Of a stretch of 64,000 bases of DNA, positions 1 through 9,553 are shown piece after piece (position 1 is the first letter of the stretch; each line of letters opens with the position of its first letter). The stretch is from positions 42,466 to 106,465 of the forward strand of contig CAZZCN010000001.1 of NCBI GenBank assembly GCA_964652975.1. The letters run 5' to 3'. Below the pieces are notes generated by a model. That model had not been told where the DNA came from and made no database searches. It was given only the letters and a program-made list of their open reading frames with translations. Source of the stretch: CAZZCN01 sp964652975. GTDB taxonomy: Bacteria; Bacillota; Clostridia; Saccharofermentanales; UBA5734. Made by a program: the position numbers and the translations under genes.

Positions 1-33
1 CTTTTCTCCTTCTTCAATATTTCACAAAACTAT

Positions 34-2919
34 TTAAGGCTTCCTTAACTTATTTCTATATTCTTTATTCTTTCGTTCAATTTCCGTATCAATATATTTT
101 GCATATTTATTAAGAATTTCACGTTCATTGTAGTTGTAATATACAACATTTCGAAAAGCATTCGTTACGTTTCTTGTTACATCATAGCTGCTAGGTATTT
201 GAGGAACTGCATAAACTGTTTTCCATTGCTCCATCAACATATTATATTCATTGGTCTGCCAGGGAAGCATTTCCAATGATTTGATATTTGCAACATTATA
301 TCTGGCTGCCGGTCCCATAAGTCCCTCGATTTCAATTCCAAATTTCGCTTGAATCCGATCAGAAGTCCACCAGTCCAAAAAAGAAAAAGCGCTTTGTTTA
401 TCCTTTGATCTCTCCATCAATACAGATGCAGTACCACTTGAGGTTTCAGCACGATTTATTGTTCCGTCCACTTTTTTTGTACCCGGTATTTTTGTCATTT
501 TCCACAAACCCTTTAATTCAGGAGCCAATACATCCAGAATATTATATGTAGTATACGGGGCAATCCCCATTGGCATCTCTCCTGTTCTGAAACGATTGTA
601 GAAATCATATACAAGCGGAACACTGTAATCCGTAAAAAAGTCTGTCCACATTTTAAAAGCATCTAATGCCTGTGTGGTATCAAAATTTGTTTTTGTTAGA
701 CTTTCATTAAAAAATGTCCCTCCGTTTTGATAGATAAGTGTTTCAAAAAAGCCCTGGTCCGTCGGAATACCAACATCCAGATTATTGTGCTGAATGATTG
801 GAAGTATTTTGTAAAAATCATCCCAGTTATCTGGTGGATTTATGCCAAGTTCATTAAATATATCAGTTCTATAAAAGAGCATATTATAGTCCTGGGTATT
901 GGGAATGGCATATATACCGCCATTGAATTGATATTTTACATAGGCTGAAGGATAAAAACGCTCTTCGATTTTCTTAAAGCCTTCAAAATTTTTTAAATTG
1001 GTAAGTGCTCCTCTCATCGCCAGGTTGACAGGCAGATCATTTGCAACAAGCAGTGCGATATCCGGCCCCTTGCCTGCAAGAGTAGCTTGAATCAAGGTAT
1101 CGGATCCATTGACTAAATTCAGTTTCACTGCAGTATTAGTGTCAGGTGTAAATTGTTCATCAATCAATCCACGGACAATTTGTGCCTGGTCTCTCCCCGA
1201 ATTTACCCAGACCTTGATACTCTTATTTGCGTTGTCACCCTTTTTTAAAACTCCGATTGAGTTATAATCAATATAAAACGAACCCATGAACCCTTTAATT
1301 GCAAATGATATTTCCTCGAAAACGTCTGACTTTGCCTTAGGTGCTGATAAACCAGTTGGATAAAGTTCAAAGTAATCCAACTCCAAAGGTTGCTCCTTGA
1401 TGCTAAGCAACCATGAGCCCAAAGAGCTTATGTTTCCCTTAAAAGAGTCAAGTCTCAAAGGAATAGAAGTTGGATTTTCAATAAAGCTGTCGATTTGATT
1501 TGCAAATTCCAGTAAAAATGATGCTTGTGACCCCTTGTTTTTTACAATACCTTCAACCACCCTGGCTTGTAACTTTAACTCAGATGATATAATCTTTAAG
1601 TCTTTAACAAGCCCTGGAATTGCCTTGTCTAAATTGTAATCTCTGTACCGGTCTGGAACTACGCCCGTAATTTGAATGACTTTCCTATATATATTATTCA
1701 GGGTGTAAACCATATTCTCAAGCTTTTTTAGTGTATCTGACATATCCCCCAAAATTGCTTCCAATGAAAAAGTATGCACTCCTTCTTCAAGATAGATTTT
1801 GTATGGCTTGTCACCGCCAGCCACTAAAACATACCAGTCAATATTAAAAGGGAATTGAATATTTCCTAATTCGTTATATAAGAGCTTGCCGTCAATCATA
1901 AGTCGTCTTGAGCTTATCATTCCACGATTGTAATTTTGCTTGACACGAAAAGCAATACTATAGAGTCCTGTTTTATTTACCTTTACGTTATATGTTAATA
2001 CCTGGCCTGGAATCTTCCAATTGTTTTGACCTATTGTATTCAGTAAAATAAGCGTCGGATCGGAAGGACTTGTTGCAGAAGATATTCTGTCAGTTGACGG
2101 AAAAAGCATAGGGCTTGATTTTAAAATCGCATCCTCTCCCTCTACACGGACTCTATCATTGGCGACAGCATATCCACTTTTATCGTATTGTTCTTTTATC
2201 ACACTGTAATCCGGACTGCTTTGCAGGGGTGAAATGATAAGTTTTTTAATATACGCCCCCTCTTGCGTGAATTTTATATAAACGCTATGCATTCCCGTCT
2301 CAAAAAATATTTTAAACGGCTCATTGTAATAGCCGTTGTTATCACTAAAATATTCTGTTGAATACCTCTTAATCTCAATTTGTTGTGGTCGAAGCTGATT
2401 TTTATTGACATCGGTTTTGAAGGGAAACACCTCGTTTGTATAGCTTCGTTTTAAGTTGACTTGCTTTGCTTGTGAAAAGAGAAATGCTCCATCAACCATA
2501 AAATCAAGGAGTATATCCCCACCCTTTTTTCCTCCTGCCGAATAATCCAAGCCTATATTGTAAAATCCGCTTGATAAAATCTCAAATGAAAATCTGGCTC
2601 CACTTGTTTCAGAGCTTAATGAAATCATATGCTCTTTTGTATCAATATCTGTAGCCTTAAACTGCTGGCCATTATCATCCTTAGACAAAGCAGAATCAAC
2701 AGTTACATTTATTTCACCCGATTTGATGTTCTCATATTTTTTAATGTAGTCATCATAGCTGATAGATGTATCACTTGTGAGAATTTTTTGAGGTTCTTTA
2801 TTCATCCCCGTGTTTTCAGCTGCCATAATACTTAAAGGATACGAAAATACCGCAGTAATTACAATGAAAGTATAGCAAAAAGTAAATATATTGATTTTTT
2901 TATTGCTAAAAAGCTTCAA
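34..2919 (-). CDS. Extended extracellular sugar-binding protein (family 1 SBP) with large N-terminal module
   Basis: Probable ABC-type sugar-binding protein of 961 residues, about twice the usual length. Residues 1-34 form a secretion signal ending near an A-A site; there is no lipobox Cys, so it is not an obvious lipoprotein. Residues about 60-560 are an extra region rich in beta-type sequence, with two parts that look like carbohydrate-binding modules (around 70-240 and 255-400). Residues about 570-950 are the family 1 solute-binding fold: a GKGPDI-type motif, then YAIPNTQDYNMLFYRTDIF, the usual hinge region. The start codon is TTG, with a GGAG-type ribosome site 11 bases upstream. It is divergent from an AraC regulator, and no permease genes are adjacent within the window; they may lie to the left. 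The function of the N-terminal part is inferred only. Confidence 0.8.
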   Translation of the reverse strand: MKLFSNKKINIFTFCYTFIVITAVFSYPLSIMAAENTGMNKEPQKILTSDTSISYDDYIKKYENIKSGEINVTVDSALSKDDNGQQFKATDIDTKEHMISLSSETSGARFSFEILSSGFYNIGLDYSAGGKKGGDILLDFMVDGAFLFSQAKQVNLKRSYTNEVFPFKTDVNKNQLRPQQIEIKRYSTEYFSDNNGYYNEPFKIFFETGMHSVYIKFTQEGAYIKKLIISPLQSSPDYSVIKEQYDKSGYAVANDRVRVEGEDAILKSSPMLFPSTDRISSATSPSDPTLILLNTIGQNNWKIPGQVLTYNVKVNKTGLYSIAFRVKQNYNRGMISSRRLMIDGKLLYNELGNIQFPFNIDWYVLVAGGDKPYKIYLEEGVHTFSLEAILGDMSDTLKKLENMVYTLNNIYRKVIQITGVVPDRYRDYNLDKAIPGLVKDLKIISSELKLQARVVEGIVKNKGSQASFLLEFANQIDSFIENPTSIPLRLDSFKGNISSLGSWLLSIKEQPLELDYFELYPTGLSAPKAKSDVFEEISFAIKGFMGSFYIDYNSIGVLKKGDNANKSIKVWVNSGRDQAQIVRGLIDEQFTPDTNTAVKLNLVNGSDTLIQATLAGKGPDIALLVANDLPVNLAMRGALTNLKNFEGFKKIEERFYPSAYVKYQFNGGIYAIPNTQDYNMLFYRTDIFNELGINPPDNWDDFYKILPIIQHNNLDVGIPTDQGFFETLIYQNGGTFFNESLTKTNFDTTQALDAFKMWTDFFTDYSVPLVYDFYNRFRTGEMPMGIAPYTTYNILDVLAPELKGLWKMTKIPGTKKVDGTINRAETSSGTASVLMERSKDKQSAFSFLDWWTSDRIQAKFGIEIEGLMGPAARYNVANIKSLEMLPWQTNEYNMLMEQWKTVYAVPQIPSSYDVTRNVTNAFRNVVYYNYNEREILNKYAKYIDTEIERKNKEYRNKLRKP

Positions 2920-3266
2920 TGTGATTTTATCTCCCTCATAGAAATTTAAGGTCCTTTATTCATCTATGCTACTATAATACAACATATAAAATACGATATC
3001 TTGTCTTTTTTTATCAATAACCGGTACTATTTTGACTAATTAAATCTTAATCAATACTATATAATGTCTAATTTTTAGAAACATCATACAAATAATGTAA
3101 TTAATATTTATATTTTATTATTGAAATGTGCAATCAATTTTATAAAAGCACAACAATTTATTGTTGTTTTTTTGATTTATTTATTTACATATTCATTTTA
3201 GAATACTATAATGAATGTAAAAATATGCATTTTAGCAGATGAGGGGGTGAACTTATTCTATATTTA
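2920..3266. promoter_or_regulatory. Divergent intergenic region with a perfect 8-bp inverted repeat
   Basis: This AT-rich gap separates the divergent sugar-binding protein and AraC genes. At 3150-3167 there is a perfect inverted repeat ACAACAAT-TT-ATTGTTGT followed by a T run. It could be an operator for the regulator or a small hairpin in a leader. No gene is seen here. Confidence 0.45.
3184..3212 (+). promoter_or_regulatory. Sigma-A promoter of the AraC gene
   Basis: A -35 box TTTACA at 3184-3189 and a perfect -10 box TATAAT at 3207-3212 are separated by 17 bases, about 55 bases before the AraC start codon. Confidence 0.65.
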
Positions 3267-4112
3267 ATGTCTGATAAGTATTTTAGCAAAAACATCGGGT
3301 TTAATTTCGAATTGTTTGAAAATGCTCAAATAATTCCGGATCATATTCATGATTATTACGAATTTTTTGTTATTTTATCCGGCAGGGCAATTCATACAAT
3401 TAACGGGGAAACGCAAATTCTTTCATCTGGTTCCTTGTATTTTATACGTCCCAACGACTATCATTCCTTTAAATCCATTTCAAATGAGAGTTTTAAAATT
3501 ATTAACATGACATTTTCGGTCGAATCTGTAAACGACTATTCTTCTTATATAGATAATAGTGAATTTTGGGATAATTTTATGATACAAAAGCAAATTCCTT
3601 TTATCACTCTTACACAGGTCGAAATTGATGAATTATTTAAAAATTTGAATATGACAACTAATATTCAAAAGGGTCCTAAAGGTTTTACTTATTTAAATCG
3701 TTCTCTTCTATCTTTTCTATTTTACAAACTTTTGTTTGCTGATCAACAGAACAATCAAAACAGCATACTCCAATGGTTTGATACGCTAATACTATCCATG
3801 CAGCAAAAAGAGAATTTTGTTGAGGGAATTCCGGCACTAATCAGAATTTCCGGGAAAAGTCACGAATATTTATGCAGGTCCTTCCAAAAGTATTTACAAT
3901 GCTCACCCGTTGATTATATTAATTTTTTAAGGTTGAAATATGCAGAATTTATTTTGGTAAATACGAGATTTCCCATTTTAGATATCTCATTAGAATGTGG
4001 CTTCAATAATCTTAGCCATTTTAATCATAAATTCAAGGAGGCTTATCATTGCTCTCCATCAGAATATCGAAAACAAAACAAGGAATTGCATGTACCTAGT
4101 GACAGCAATTAG
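3267..4112 (+). CDS. AraC-family transcription regulator with cupin sensor domain
   Basis: Sugar-type AraC regulator of 281 residues. Residues about 15-90 are a cupin-like AraC ligand domain (HIHDYYEFFVILSG, then a PNDYHSF segment), and residues about 185-275 hold two helix-turn-helix motifs ending in the family signature FNNLSHFNHKFKEAYHCSP. It is divergent from the long sugar-binding protein at 34-2919, which it probably activates. A good sigma-A promoter lies upstream (3184-3212). The strong purine stretch GAGGGGGTGA is 16 bases before the ATG, which is long; a non-standard start a few codons upstream, such as ATT, cannot be excluded. Confidence 0.9.
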   Translation: MSDKYFSKNIGFNFELFENAQIIPDHIHDYYEFFVILSGRAIHTINGETQILSSGSLYFIRPNDYHSFKSISNESFKIINMTFSVESVNDYSSYIDNSEFWDNFMIQKQIPFITLTQVEIDELFKNLNMTTNIQKGPKGFTYLNRSLLSFLFYKLLFADQQNNQNSILQWFDTLILSMQQKENFVEGIPALIRISGKSHEYLCRSFQKYLQCSPVDYINFLRLKYAEFILVNTRFPILDISLECGFNNLSHFNHKFKEAYHCSPSEYRKQNKELHVPSDSN

Positions 4113-4504
4113 GCTTCTGAAACCAATTCTATATTTTACGCAATTTAATAACAACTTTTAATGGCATTTCTTTCATCCGCTGCAAAGTTACCTTCAGCTA
4201 GAAAACCTTTCTCTGTCTCGTAATCGCTATATCCAAACCTTATATCACTCGCCATTTTTGGGCCCATCTACCCGCTGTACATTGCCTGCACTATTATTTA
4301 TGGTACAAAAAAAAGTTTATATCAATTATTTTAACGTAAGGAGAAGTCCAAATACTTTCATCTCATGTCACATTAAAATTTACATCATAGGATTCGGATA
4401 GTATTGCACTTTGTTTTGTTAGATAAATATGACCTTCCTATATGTACCTTATATGTGATTTCCGTTCGTTAGTGCTAGACTTTGCCAGAGAACTTATAAG
4501 ATAT

Positions 4505-4620
4505 CTTTACTTACTTAAGATTCCGTCTCACAGCGGACACCCTGTCATTGTCTAACGGTTCCTGCTGTCTGGCCCGTTCGGGATTTGCACCCTATTGCAA
4601 TATCCAATGTCGGACGAATA
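4505..4620 (-). mobile_element. Group II (IIC-type) intron 5' remnant, copy 1
   Basis: On the minus strand this about 115-base segment resembles the 5' part of domain I of bacterial group II introns: a GACATTGG start region, GGTGCAAATCCC, GCAGGAACCGTTAG, then a GTGTCCGC-TGTGAGACGGAATCT stem. It is closely similar to the copy at 20195-20314. It starts directly after the T run of a terminator hairpin, the classic insertion point of group IIC introns. No reverse transcriptase or domain V is visible, so it would be a dead fragment. Identification is from memory of intron sequences, not from a search. Confidence 0.5.
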
Positions 4621-4621
4621 T

Positions 4622-4659
4622 AAAAACCCCCTGTATTCCTTTTATAGAATATCAGAGGG
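4622..4659 (-). terminator. Terminator hairpin after the dockerin GH93-like gene
   Basis: On the minus strand an imperfect stem (CCCTCTGATATTC pairing with GAATACAGGGGG, with small bulges) is followed by TTTTT. It lies about 110 bases after the stop codon of the gene at 4767-7904. The complementary strand also has a short T run, so it may work both ways. Confidence 0.7.
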
Positions 4660-4766
4660 CTTTTACACTAATTAATTCTAGTTCTCCAACAAGAAATTTT
4701 TACGATTGAAATTTTGATAGTAATCTTTTTGCCTGGGTAATGAAATAAATTTACATTACGCATTTG

Positions 4767-7700
4767 CTAAATGTTTTGGTTTATTGATGCAACACCGATA
4801 ATTTCTTTTTTCACAGCTACCAGATCACTTATAGTTACGCTTCCCTTGTTTTTTGTATCAGCCGCCTTGAAAGCAATTCCTGCCAAGGTGCTGCTCTTAA
4901 GTAAATGAGATTTAACAGCCGCCAGATCAGAGACATCTATTGTACCGGTCTTGTCAACGTCTCCATATATAACAGCAGTTTGGTATGATAATTGGCCGTC
5001 AATATTAAAAACAATCCTTGTGCCGGTTGATACCAGGGCTGAGTTCCCAAGTGTGCTTGATCCGTTTTTAAGTGTTACTTCAGATGAAACTTTTGTCAAA
5101 CTGCTGATAAAGCCTCCAACAGTTGTGTTTTTCGAAATATTACTTACATAGCCATTTGACTGTTTATAACTGCCCATACCAACCGAAGGAGTTGGACGAT
5201 ATAGGAAATTAGGAGTTCCAAATATTGTATTTGCAATTTTTGTGTCTTTAATATAATCTGTACCCGCCAGGAAAATATTGGTTGAAATATTAATTCCGGT
5301 ATCAGAAGTTATCGCCACAGTGCTACCTGCCAGTCCCTTATCGTAGAATTTGGGATTGTTGGCAGAAGTATCATATACCACAAGGTATTTTTCACCACCA
5401 GTCAATTTTAACGGAGATTGTAGCTGAGTATAATTGAATCCATCTGATCTGACAGTATTTAAATTGATGTTTATCACTGAAGAACCTACTAATACTGTGT
5501 TTGCTGCGGAAATGGAATCAGTTCCATCAGTCAGCACTTTATAAACATATTCGGTTGTTTGAGTTGCACCTTCAAAATACGGTGCTCCCAGATGAGATAC
5601 AGTTATATCACCTGATGGAGAGAACATGAACCCGAGTTGACCGGTATAATCATTTCTTATTCCGAATTTAGCTCTGTCAAAATTCTGTATAGCCATACGT
5701 ATTGGATTTTGTTGTGAAATATCAATATTCCGGTAATATAACCCATCACTCGGGTAGTTTGAGCAATATGCAATAAAAGCCGAACTGTTATCAACAACCA
5801 GGGAACTTAGCATAGCCGAGTAATTTGCATTAGGAACAAAAGTAACCGCCTGCTCATTGGTCCATGAAACATTATTCCCGTTTACCGAACCTGTCATACA
5901 ATAGCTCTTGGAATAAACATCACCGTTATAAATATTGTCCTTGTCACTTTGGAACGTCAGAAGAAGGTCTCCATTCGGCAGGCTGGTGATATATGGCGCA
6001 TTTGTGCGTTTATCTGTTACAACCGGTGTGTAGATAATTTTGCCTTCTGCGGACCAGTCTGTCCCGTTGCTTGATATTTTGTACTTAAGCCCGTATTTGG
6101 CTGGTAAAAGGTCTGTACACTCATATACAGTGATATATCTTCCGTCAGCCAGCTGTGTAAATACCGGCATGCCATCTCTTGAAGTGGTTGAAGATGTTAC
6201 GTTGGAAGCACTGCTCCACCCGGTTGAAGGATTATAAGTTTTCATTTGAATGTACTGATATGAACCATCTGAAAGTGTGCTCGCCCCGTCATTTGCATAC
6301 ATGCATACTATGTTTCCGCCTATCTTCCCGATAACCGGCTCCCACACTCCCCTGAAGTCCGTTGCAGTCTCGCTTGCTATTATCGCACCTGTCGAAAGCG
6401 GGTTCCATGTTGCACCATTATCTGTGCTCTCTTTAACTTTCAAAGAGGTATACCAGGTTCCCGAACTTTGATAGCTAACCCTGTAGGAACACCAGATATT
6501 TCCGTTGTCAAGCACAAACAATTCAGCAGTGGAGCAGCTCTTGCCGCTCTCACTGGCAATAACAACCGGAGTCGTACTGAAGCTTTGTCCCCCGTTGTCT
6601 GAATAGACCACTTTAACACTGGTTACGTTGACATCGTCTTCATTGGTATCAAAAGTACACAATATTCTGCCGTTGCCTAGTTTCTCCATACGCGGGTAAA
6701 ATACTCCATTTGCTGATGGTTTATAGATTGTTGAAATGCTGCTGCTCAAAGTGCTGCTATCATAATCATTGAAAAGCCCTGACTGTCTTGTAAACTTGAA
6801 AGTGGGTTTTGCAAATGAATAATTGTCTCCACTTATACCGGTTTCAACCGCAAAATAAGTTACGCCATCGCCATAAATGGAATTCAAAATGTTTATGGCA
6901 GGCTCTGGTACCGGTTTTGTTATCTTGTCATAGAAAGTTGGGTAATTTGCATCCGAAATCAACACCAAAGCATAATTCTTACCGGGTACCAATCTAGGCG
7001 GAGCCGAAGGATAGAGCGTAGTGCTGTAATTGTAGCCGTATTTGTCAACTGTCAAGGCATCGTTGTATACCAAGGCAGCCGAAATCTCGGTGAAATTTGC
7101 AGGATTCAAGTTCCCCGTTGCGGCACCGCTGTATTCAAATATTTTGACCGTTGTGAATGCGTTTCCAGGGATATATGGGGCTCCAAGCGATGTTACAGAA
7201 ACAGTTTCATTGACTGTAAAACGAGTGCCTACATATCCATAAAAGCCATTGGTCGGAAAATAACTTGTCAGTCCTGGATTTGTCATCATATCGGTTGTCT
7301 TGGTCTTATTAAAAGTAAATGTTGGCTTTGCAAATGAGTAGTTGTCACCCGCTTCGCCTGACTCAATCATAAAGTACGTAGATCCGTCGCCAAAAACCGA
7401 GTTTTCGACGGTAACAACTGAGTTGGCCACCGGTTTTGTAATCTTGTCATAAAATGTTTTGTAATTCACGTCGGCAATCAACACAATCAGATAGTTACGG
7501 TTCGGTAAAAGTATCACAGGCTGCACAGGAACGATCTCTGTGCTGTAGTTGTAACCGTTTTCGTCGGTTGTCGCAGAATTACTAAGTACGATGCCTGCCG
7601 ACAGTTCAGTGAAATTTGAATATGCAATATTCCCAGTTGGGCCACCTGAATATTCGAAGATTTTGACGGTTGTTGCTGAATTGCCTTCTATGTATGGCGC

Positions 7701-7904
7701 TCCAAAAGATGTTACAGTAACCGGTTCTTTTACTGTAAAACGGCATCCAACGTAACCATAGAAAGTGTTCGTCGGATAAAAATTTGTCAACCCGGGGCTT
7801 TCCAGCATGTTTTGCCGGACGGTTGTTGCATAAATACTGCCGTTAAACAACGACATTACCAACACAAGCACTAAAAAGACCGCTAAACAATTTTTCTTTT
7901 TCAT
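4767..7904 (-). CDS. Secreted dockerin protein with GH93-like six-bladed propeller
   Basis: Predicted cellulosomal glycoside hydrolase, 1045 residues. After a signal peptide (1-27) there are two copies of a roughly 170-residue beta-type domain (about 28-195 and 200-365; FYGYVG, then SLGAPYIxGN), a sialidase-fold propeller (about 375-735) with Asp-box-like motifs (SDNGGQSF, STDNGATW), a third copy of the repeat domain (about 745-900), a linker domain and a C-terminal dockerin. The propeller has FRGVWEP and YITVYECTD about 73 residues apart; these two Glu fit the catalytic pair of GH93 exo-arabinanases as I recall them. The second dockerin calcium loop is degenerate (Lys at positions 3 and 5). 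The start at 7904 is chosen because GGAG lies 9 bases upstream; an in-frame ATG 27 bases earlier has no ribosome site. GH33-type sialidase is the alternative. Confidence 0.75.
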   Translation of the reverse strand: MKKKNCLAVFLVLVLVMSLFNGSIYATTVRQNMLESPGLTNFYPTNTFYGYVGCRFTVKEPVTVTSFGAPYIEGNSATTVKIFEYSGGPTGNIAYSNFTELSAGIVLSNSATTDENGYNYSTEIVPVQPVILLPNRNYLIVLIADVNYKTFYDKITKPVANSVVTVENSVFGDGSTYFMIESGEAGDNYSFAKPTFTFNKTKTTDMMTNPGLTSYFPTNGFYGYVGTRFTVNETVSVTSLGAPYIPGNAFTTVKIFEYSGAATGNLNPANFTEISAALVYNDALTVDKYGYNYSTTLYPSAPPRLVPGKNYALVLISDANYPTFYDKITKPVPEPAINILNSIYGDGVTYFAVETGISGDNYSFAKPTFKFTRQSGLFNDYDSSTLSSSISTIYKPSANGVFYPRMEKLGNGRILCTFDTNEDDVNVTSVKVVYSDNGGQSFSTTPVVIASESGKSCSTAELFVLDNGNIWCSYRVSYQSSGTWYTSLKVKESTDNGATWNPLSTGAIIASETATDFRGVWEPVIGKIGGNIVCMYANDGASTLSDGSYQYIQMKTYNPSTGWSSASNVTSSTTSRDGMPVFTQLADGRYITVYECTDLLPAKYGLKYKISSNGTDWSAEGKIIYTPVVTDKRTNAPYITSLPNGDLLLTFQSDKDNIYNGDVYSKSYCMTGSVNGNNVSWTNEQAVTFVPNANYSAMLSSLVVDNSSAFIAYCSNYPSDGLYYRNIDISQQNPIRMAIQNFDRAKFGIRNDYTGQLGFMFSPSGDITVSHLGAPYFEGATQTTEYVYKVLTDGTDSISAANTVLVGSSVININLNTVRSDGFNYTQLQSPLKLTGGEKYLVVYDTSANNPKFYDKGLAGSTVAITSDTGINISTNIFLAGTDYIKDTKIANTIFGTPNFLYRPTPSVGMGSYKQSNGYVSNISKNTTVGGFISSLTKVSSEVTLKNGSSTLGNSALVSTGTRIVFNIDGQLSYQTAVIYGDVDKTGTIDVSDLAAVKSHLLKSSTLAGIAFKAADTKNKGSVTISDLVAVKKEIIGVASINQNI

Positions 7905-8058
7905 TTTTTTACACTCCTTCTTTTTTAACAATTTTGATAACTACCTATTTTTAATTTTTTAAATATATTTTGAAAATATATTTTGCCGGTAATTGTATAT
8001 TTGAAAAGCGATTAGTATGATATCGCGGCAAAATAAAAAGTTTTGGTGAGACTGTATA

Positions 8059-9552
8059 CTATCGTTCAATAGAATTGCTTTCTTTGAGCCGTTTCAGCAC
8101 AGTATAGAGAAGATATGCGGTCACGCCTATAAAGATTGCTACAAATATGACGAAAATTATTGTAAGTGTGTTTCCGTTGTTTTTACCTCCCTTAGAATTT
8201 CCGCCTCCGCTTGAATTGATGTCAGAATAATCTTTTAAACTGTCCGATCCGGAAATATTTCCATCGGATTTATAATCTGAAACATTGTCAGGTGCAGATG
8301 TGGTATTGCTGTCTATCTTGCTTTCTTTTATCTGGCTTCTGTTATTATTTGACACGCTTGATTTGATTTCCAAATAAGTTCCGGTCTTCATATAAAGTCC
8401 GGGCGATGGTTCGTTGGTGGTACAGAATGCGAGGATTTTACCATCTCCTATGTCAACACTGCTGGGCATCGTAGACCATTTTGTATCCGGAACCGGAAAG
8501 AGTTTGTATCGTGTACCCCATACCACACTGCTCCCGCTAAGCCAGCCTTCTATTGCATAACTGCTGGATGCCTGAGTTCCAAATGAGATTTGATTGTCGT
8601 TATCCGACTGAAAAGTACATAGGAGCCGTCCGTCACCAAGTTGAGTTATAAACGGAGCGTTATTGACTCTTCCCGGATTTGGAGTGTCCAGTATGGACCT
8701 TTCCCCTGTCCAATCCCTGCCGTCAGGTGATAGTTTGTATTTCAGACCAAAGAGCGATGGCTGAGTGTCTGTACTTTCAAACACAACTATGTAACGTCCG
8801 TCTTTCAACCTAGTCCATACCGGCATGCCATCACGGGAGTCTCCGGGCGCAGAGACAATTATCTGCTGGCTCCATTTGCCGTTTTCCCATTTTTTCGCCA
8901 GTATGTTTTGTGAGCTGCCAGTAACATCTACCCTGTCTGAATCATCGCAGTACATGACATAAAGGTCTGTTCCAGAATAATATGGATGCGGTTCCCAGAT
9001 TCCTCCGAATCTTCCGGCTGAGAATGTCTCATCAACAACTGCTCCTGTTGGCTGCTTCTGCCATGAAAGTCCGCCATCCTTGCTGACACTGAATTCTATC
9101 CTGGTATGCCAGTCGCTGCCGTTCTCCGCCTTCCAGCTAAGTCTGTAAAAACACCAGATTTCACCATTTGAGGTTTGTAAGAGTGACGGAGTGGCGCAAG
9201 TCACGTTTTCTTGTTCCCTGACAACTACCGCACCGCTCCATGTCTCACCAAGATTTTCACTTTTAATGAGTTTTATTTTTGTTGCGCCATAAGAGTCTTC
9301 GTCTGTGTCAAATGCTACAAGCAGCTTTTTGTCACTTGTAAGAAGCGGTCTTGGATAATAGGCATTAAAAAGTCTCGGGGTATATATTTTTCTTGCCTCA
9401 CTCCATACTATGGTGTTCGATGCGCTGATAACAGGTATATGTAAAGAGTTCAAAATCCCACCTGCTGATACAATCAAAAATGATAATACAATAAGCGCAG
9501 CACTATAGCGTTTTTTTCCTGTTTTTGCGTTTTTACAGTTTAATTCCGTCAT
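8059..9552 (-). CDS. Membrane-anchored GH93-like propeller protein
   Basis: Paralogue of the propeller in the neighbouring dockerin protein, 497 residues, but held on the cell surface. It has an N-terminal signal segment (about 15-45), a sialidase-fold propeller (about 50-385), a Ser/Asn/Gly-rich linker and a C-terminal membrane helix (about 460-485) with a basic tail and no LPxTG. The two candidate catalytic Glu are kept (FGGIWEP and YIVVFESTD), with Asp-box-like SKDGGLSW. This suggests an exo-acting arabinan- or sialoside-like hydrolase trimming oligosaccharides beside the importer. The start at 9552 follows GGAAGG by 8 bases; the in-frame TTG at 9570 is less likely. The gene begins two bases after the stop of the gene at 9554-10966, so the two are probably co-transcribed and coupled. 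Confidence 0.75.
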   Translation of the reverse strand: MTELNCKNAKTGKKRYSAALIVLSFLIVSAGGILNSLHIPVISASNTIVWSEARKIYTPRLFNAYYPRPLLTSDKKLLVAFDTDEDSYGATKIKLIKSENLGETWSGAVVVREQENVTCATPSLLQTSNGEIWCFYRLSWKAENGSDWHTRIEFSVSKDGGLSWQKQPTGAVVDETFSAGRFGGIWEPHPYYSGTDLYVMYCDDSDRVDVTGSSQNILAKKWENGKWSQQIIVSAPGDSRDGMPVWTRLKDGRYIVVFESTDTQPSLFGLKYKLSPDGRDWTGERSILDTPNPGRVNNAPFITQLGDGRLLCTFQSDNDNQISFGTQASSSYAIEGWLSGSSVVWGTRYKLFPVPDTKWSTMPSSVDIGDGKILAFCTTNEPSPGLYMKTGTYLEIKSSVSNNNRSQIKESKIDSNTTSAPDNVSDYKSDGNISGSDSLKDYSDINSSGGGNSKGGKNNGNTLTIIFVIFVAIFIGVTAYLLYTVLKRLKESNSIER

Positions 9553-9553
9553 T

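Larger units (their letters stand above)
4113..4766. other. Intergenic region between convergent genes
   Basis: This 654-base stretch holds a terminator hairpin (4622-4659) and a group II intron-like remnant (4505-4620). The rest, 4113-4504, is AT-rich. It contains one 36-codon minus-strand open frame (4145-4255, beginning MASDIRFGYSDY) without a clear ribosome site or recognisable family, so it is not called as a gene. Confidence 0.5.

Noticed and set aside
4145..4255. A 36-codon minus-strand frame beginning MASDIRFGYS
   Set aside because: Codon use looks plausible but there is no convincing ribosome site, promoter or known family; kept only as a note in the intergenic entry.
4505..4620. 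Segment with GGTGCAAATCCC considered as a cobalamin-type riboswitch
   Set aside because: It lies after a terminator and points away from the neighbouring gene start; the remaining core blocks of a B12 aptamer are missing, while the order of blocks fits group II intron domain I.
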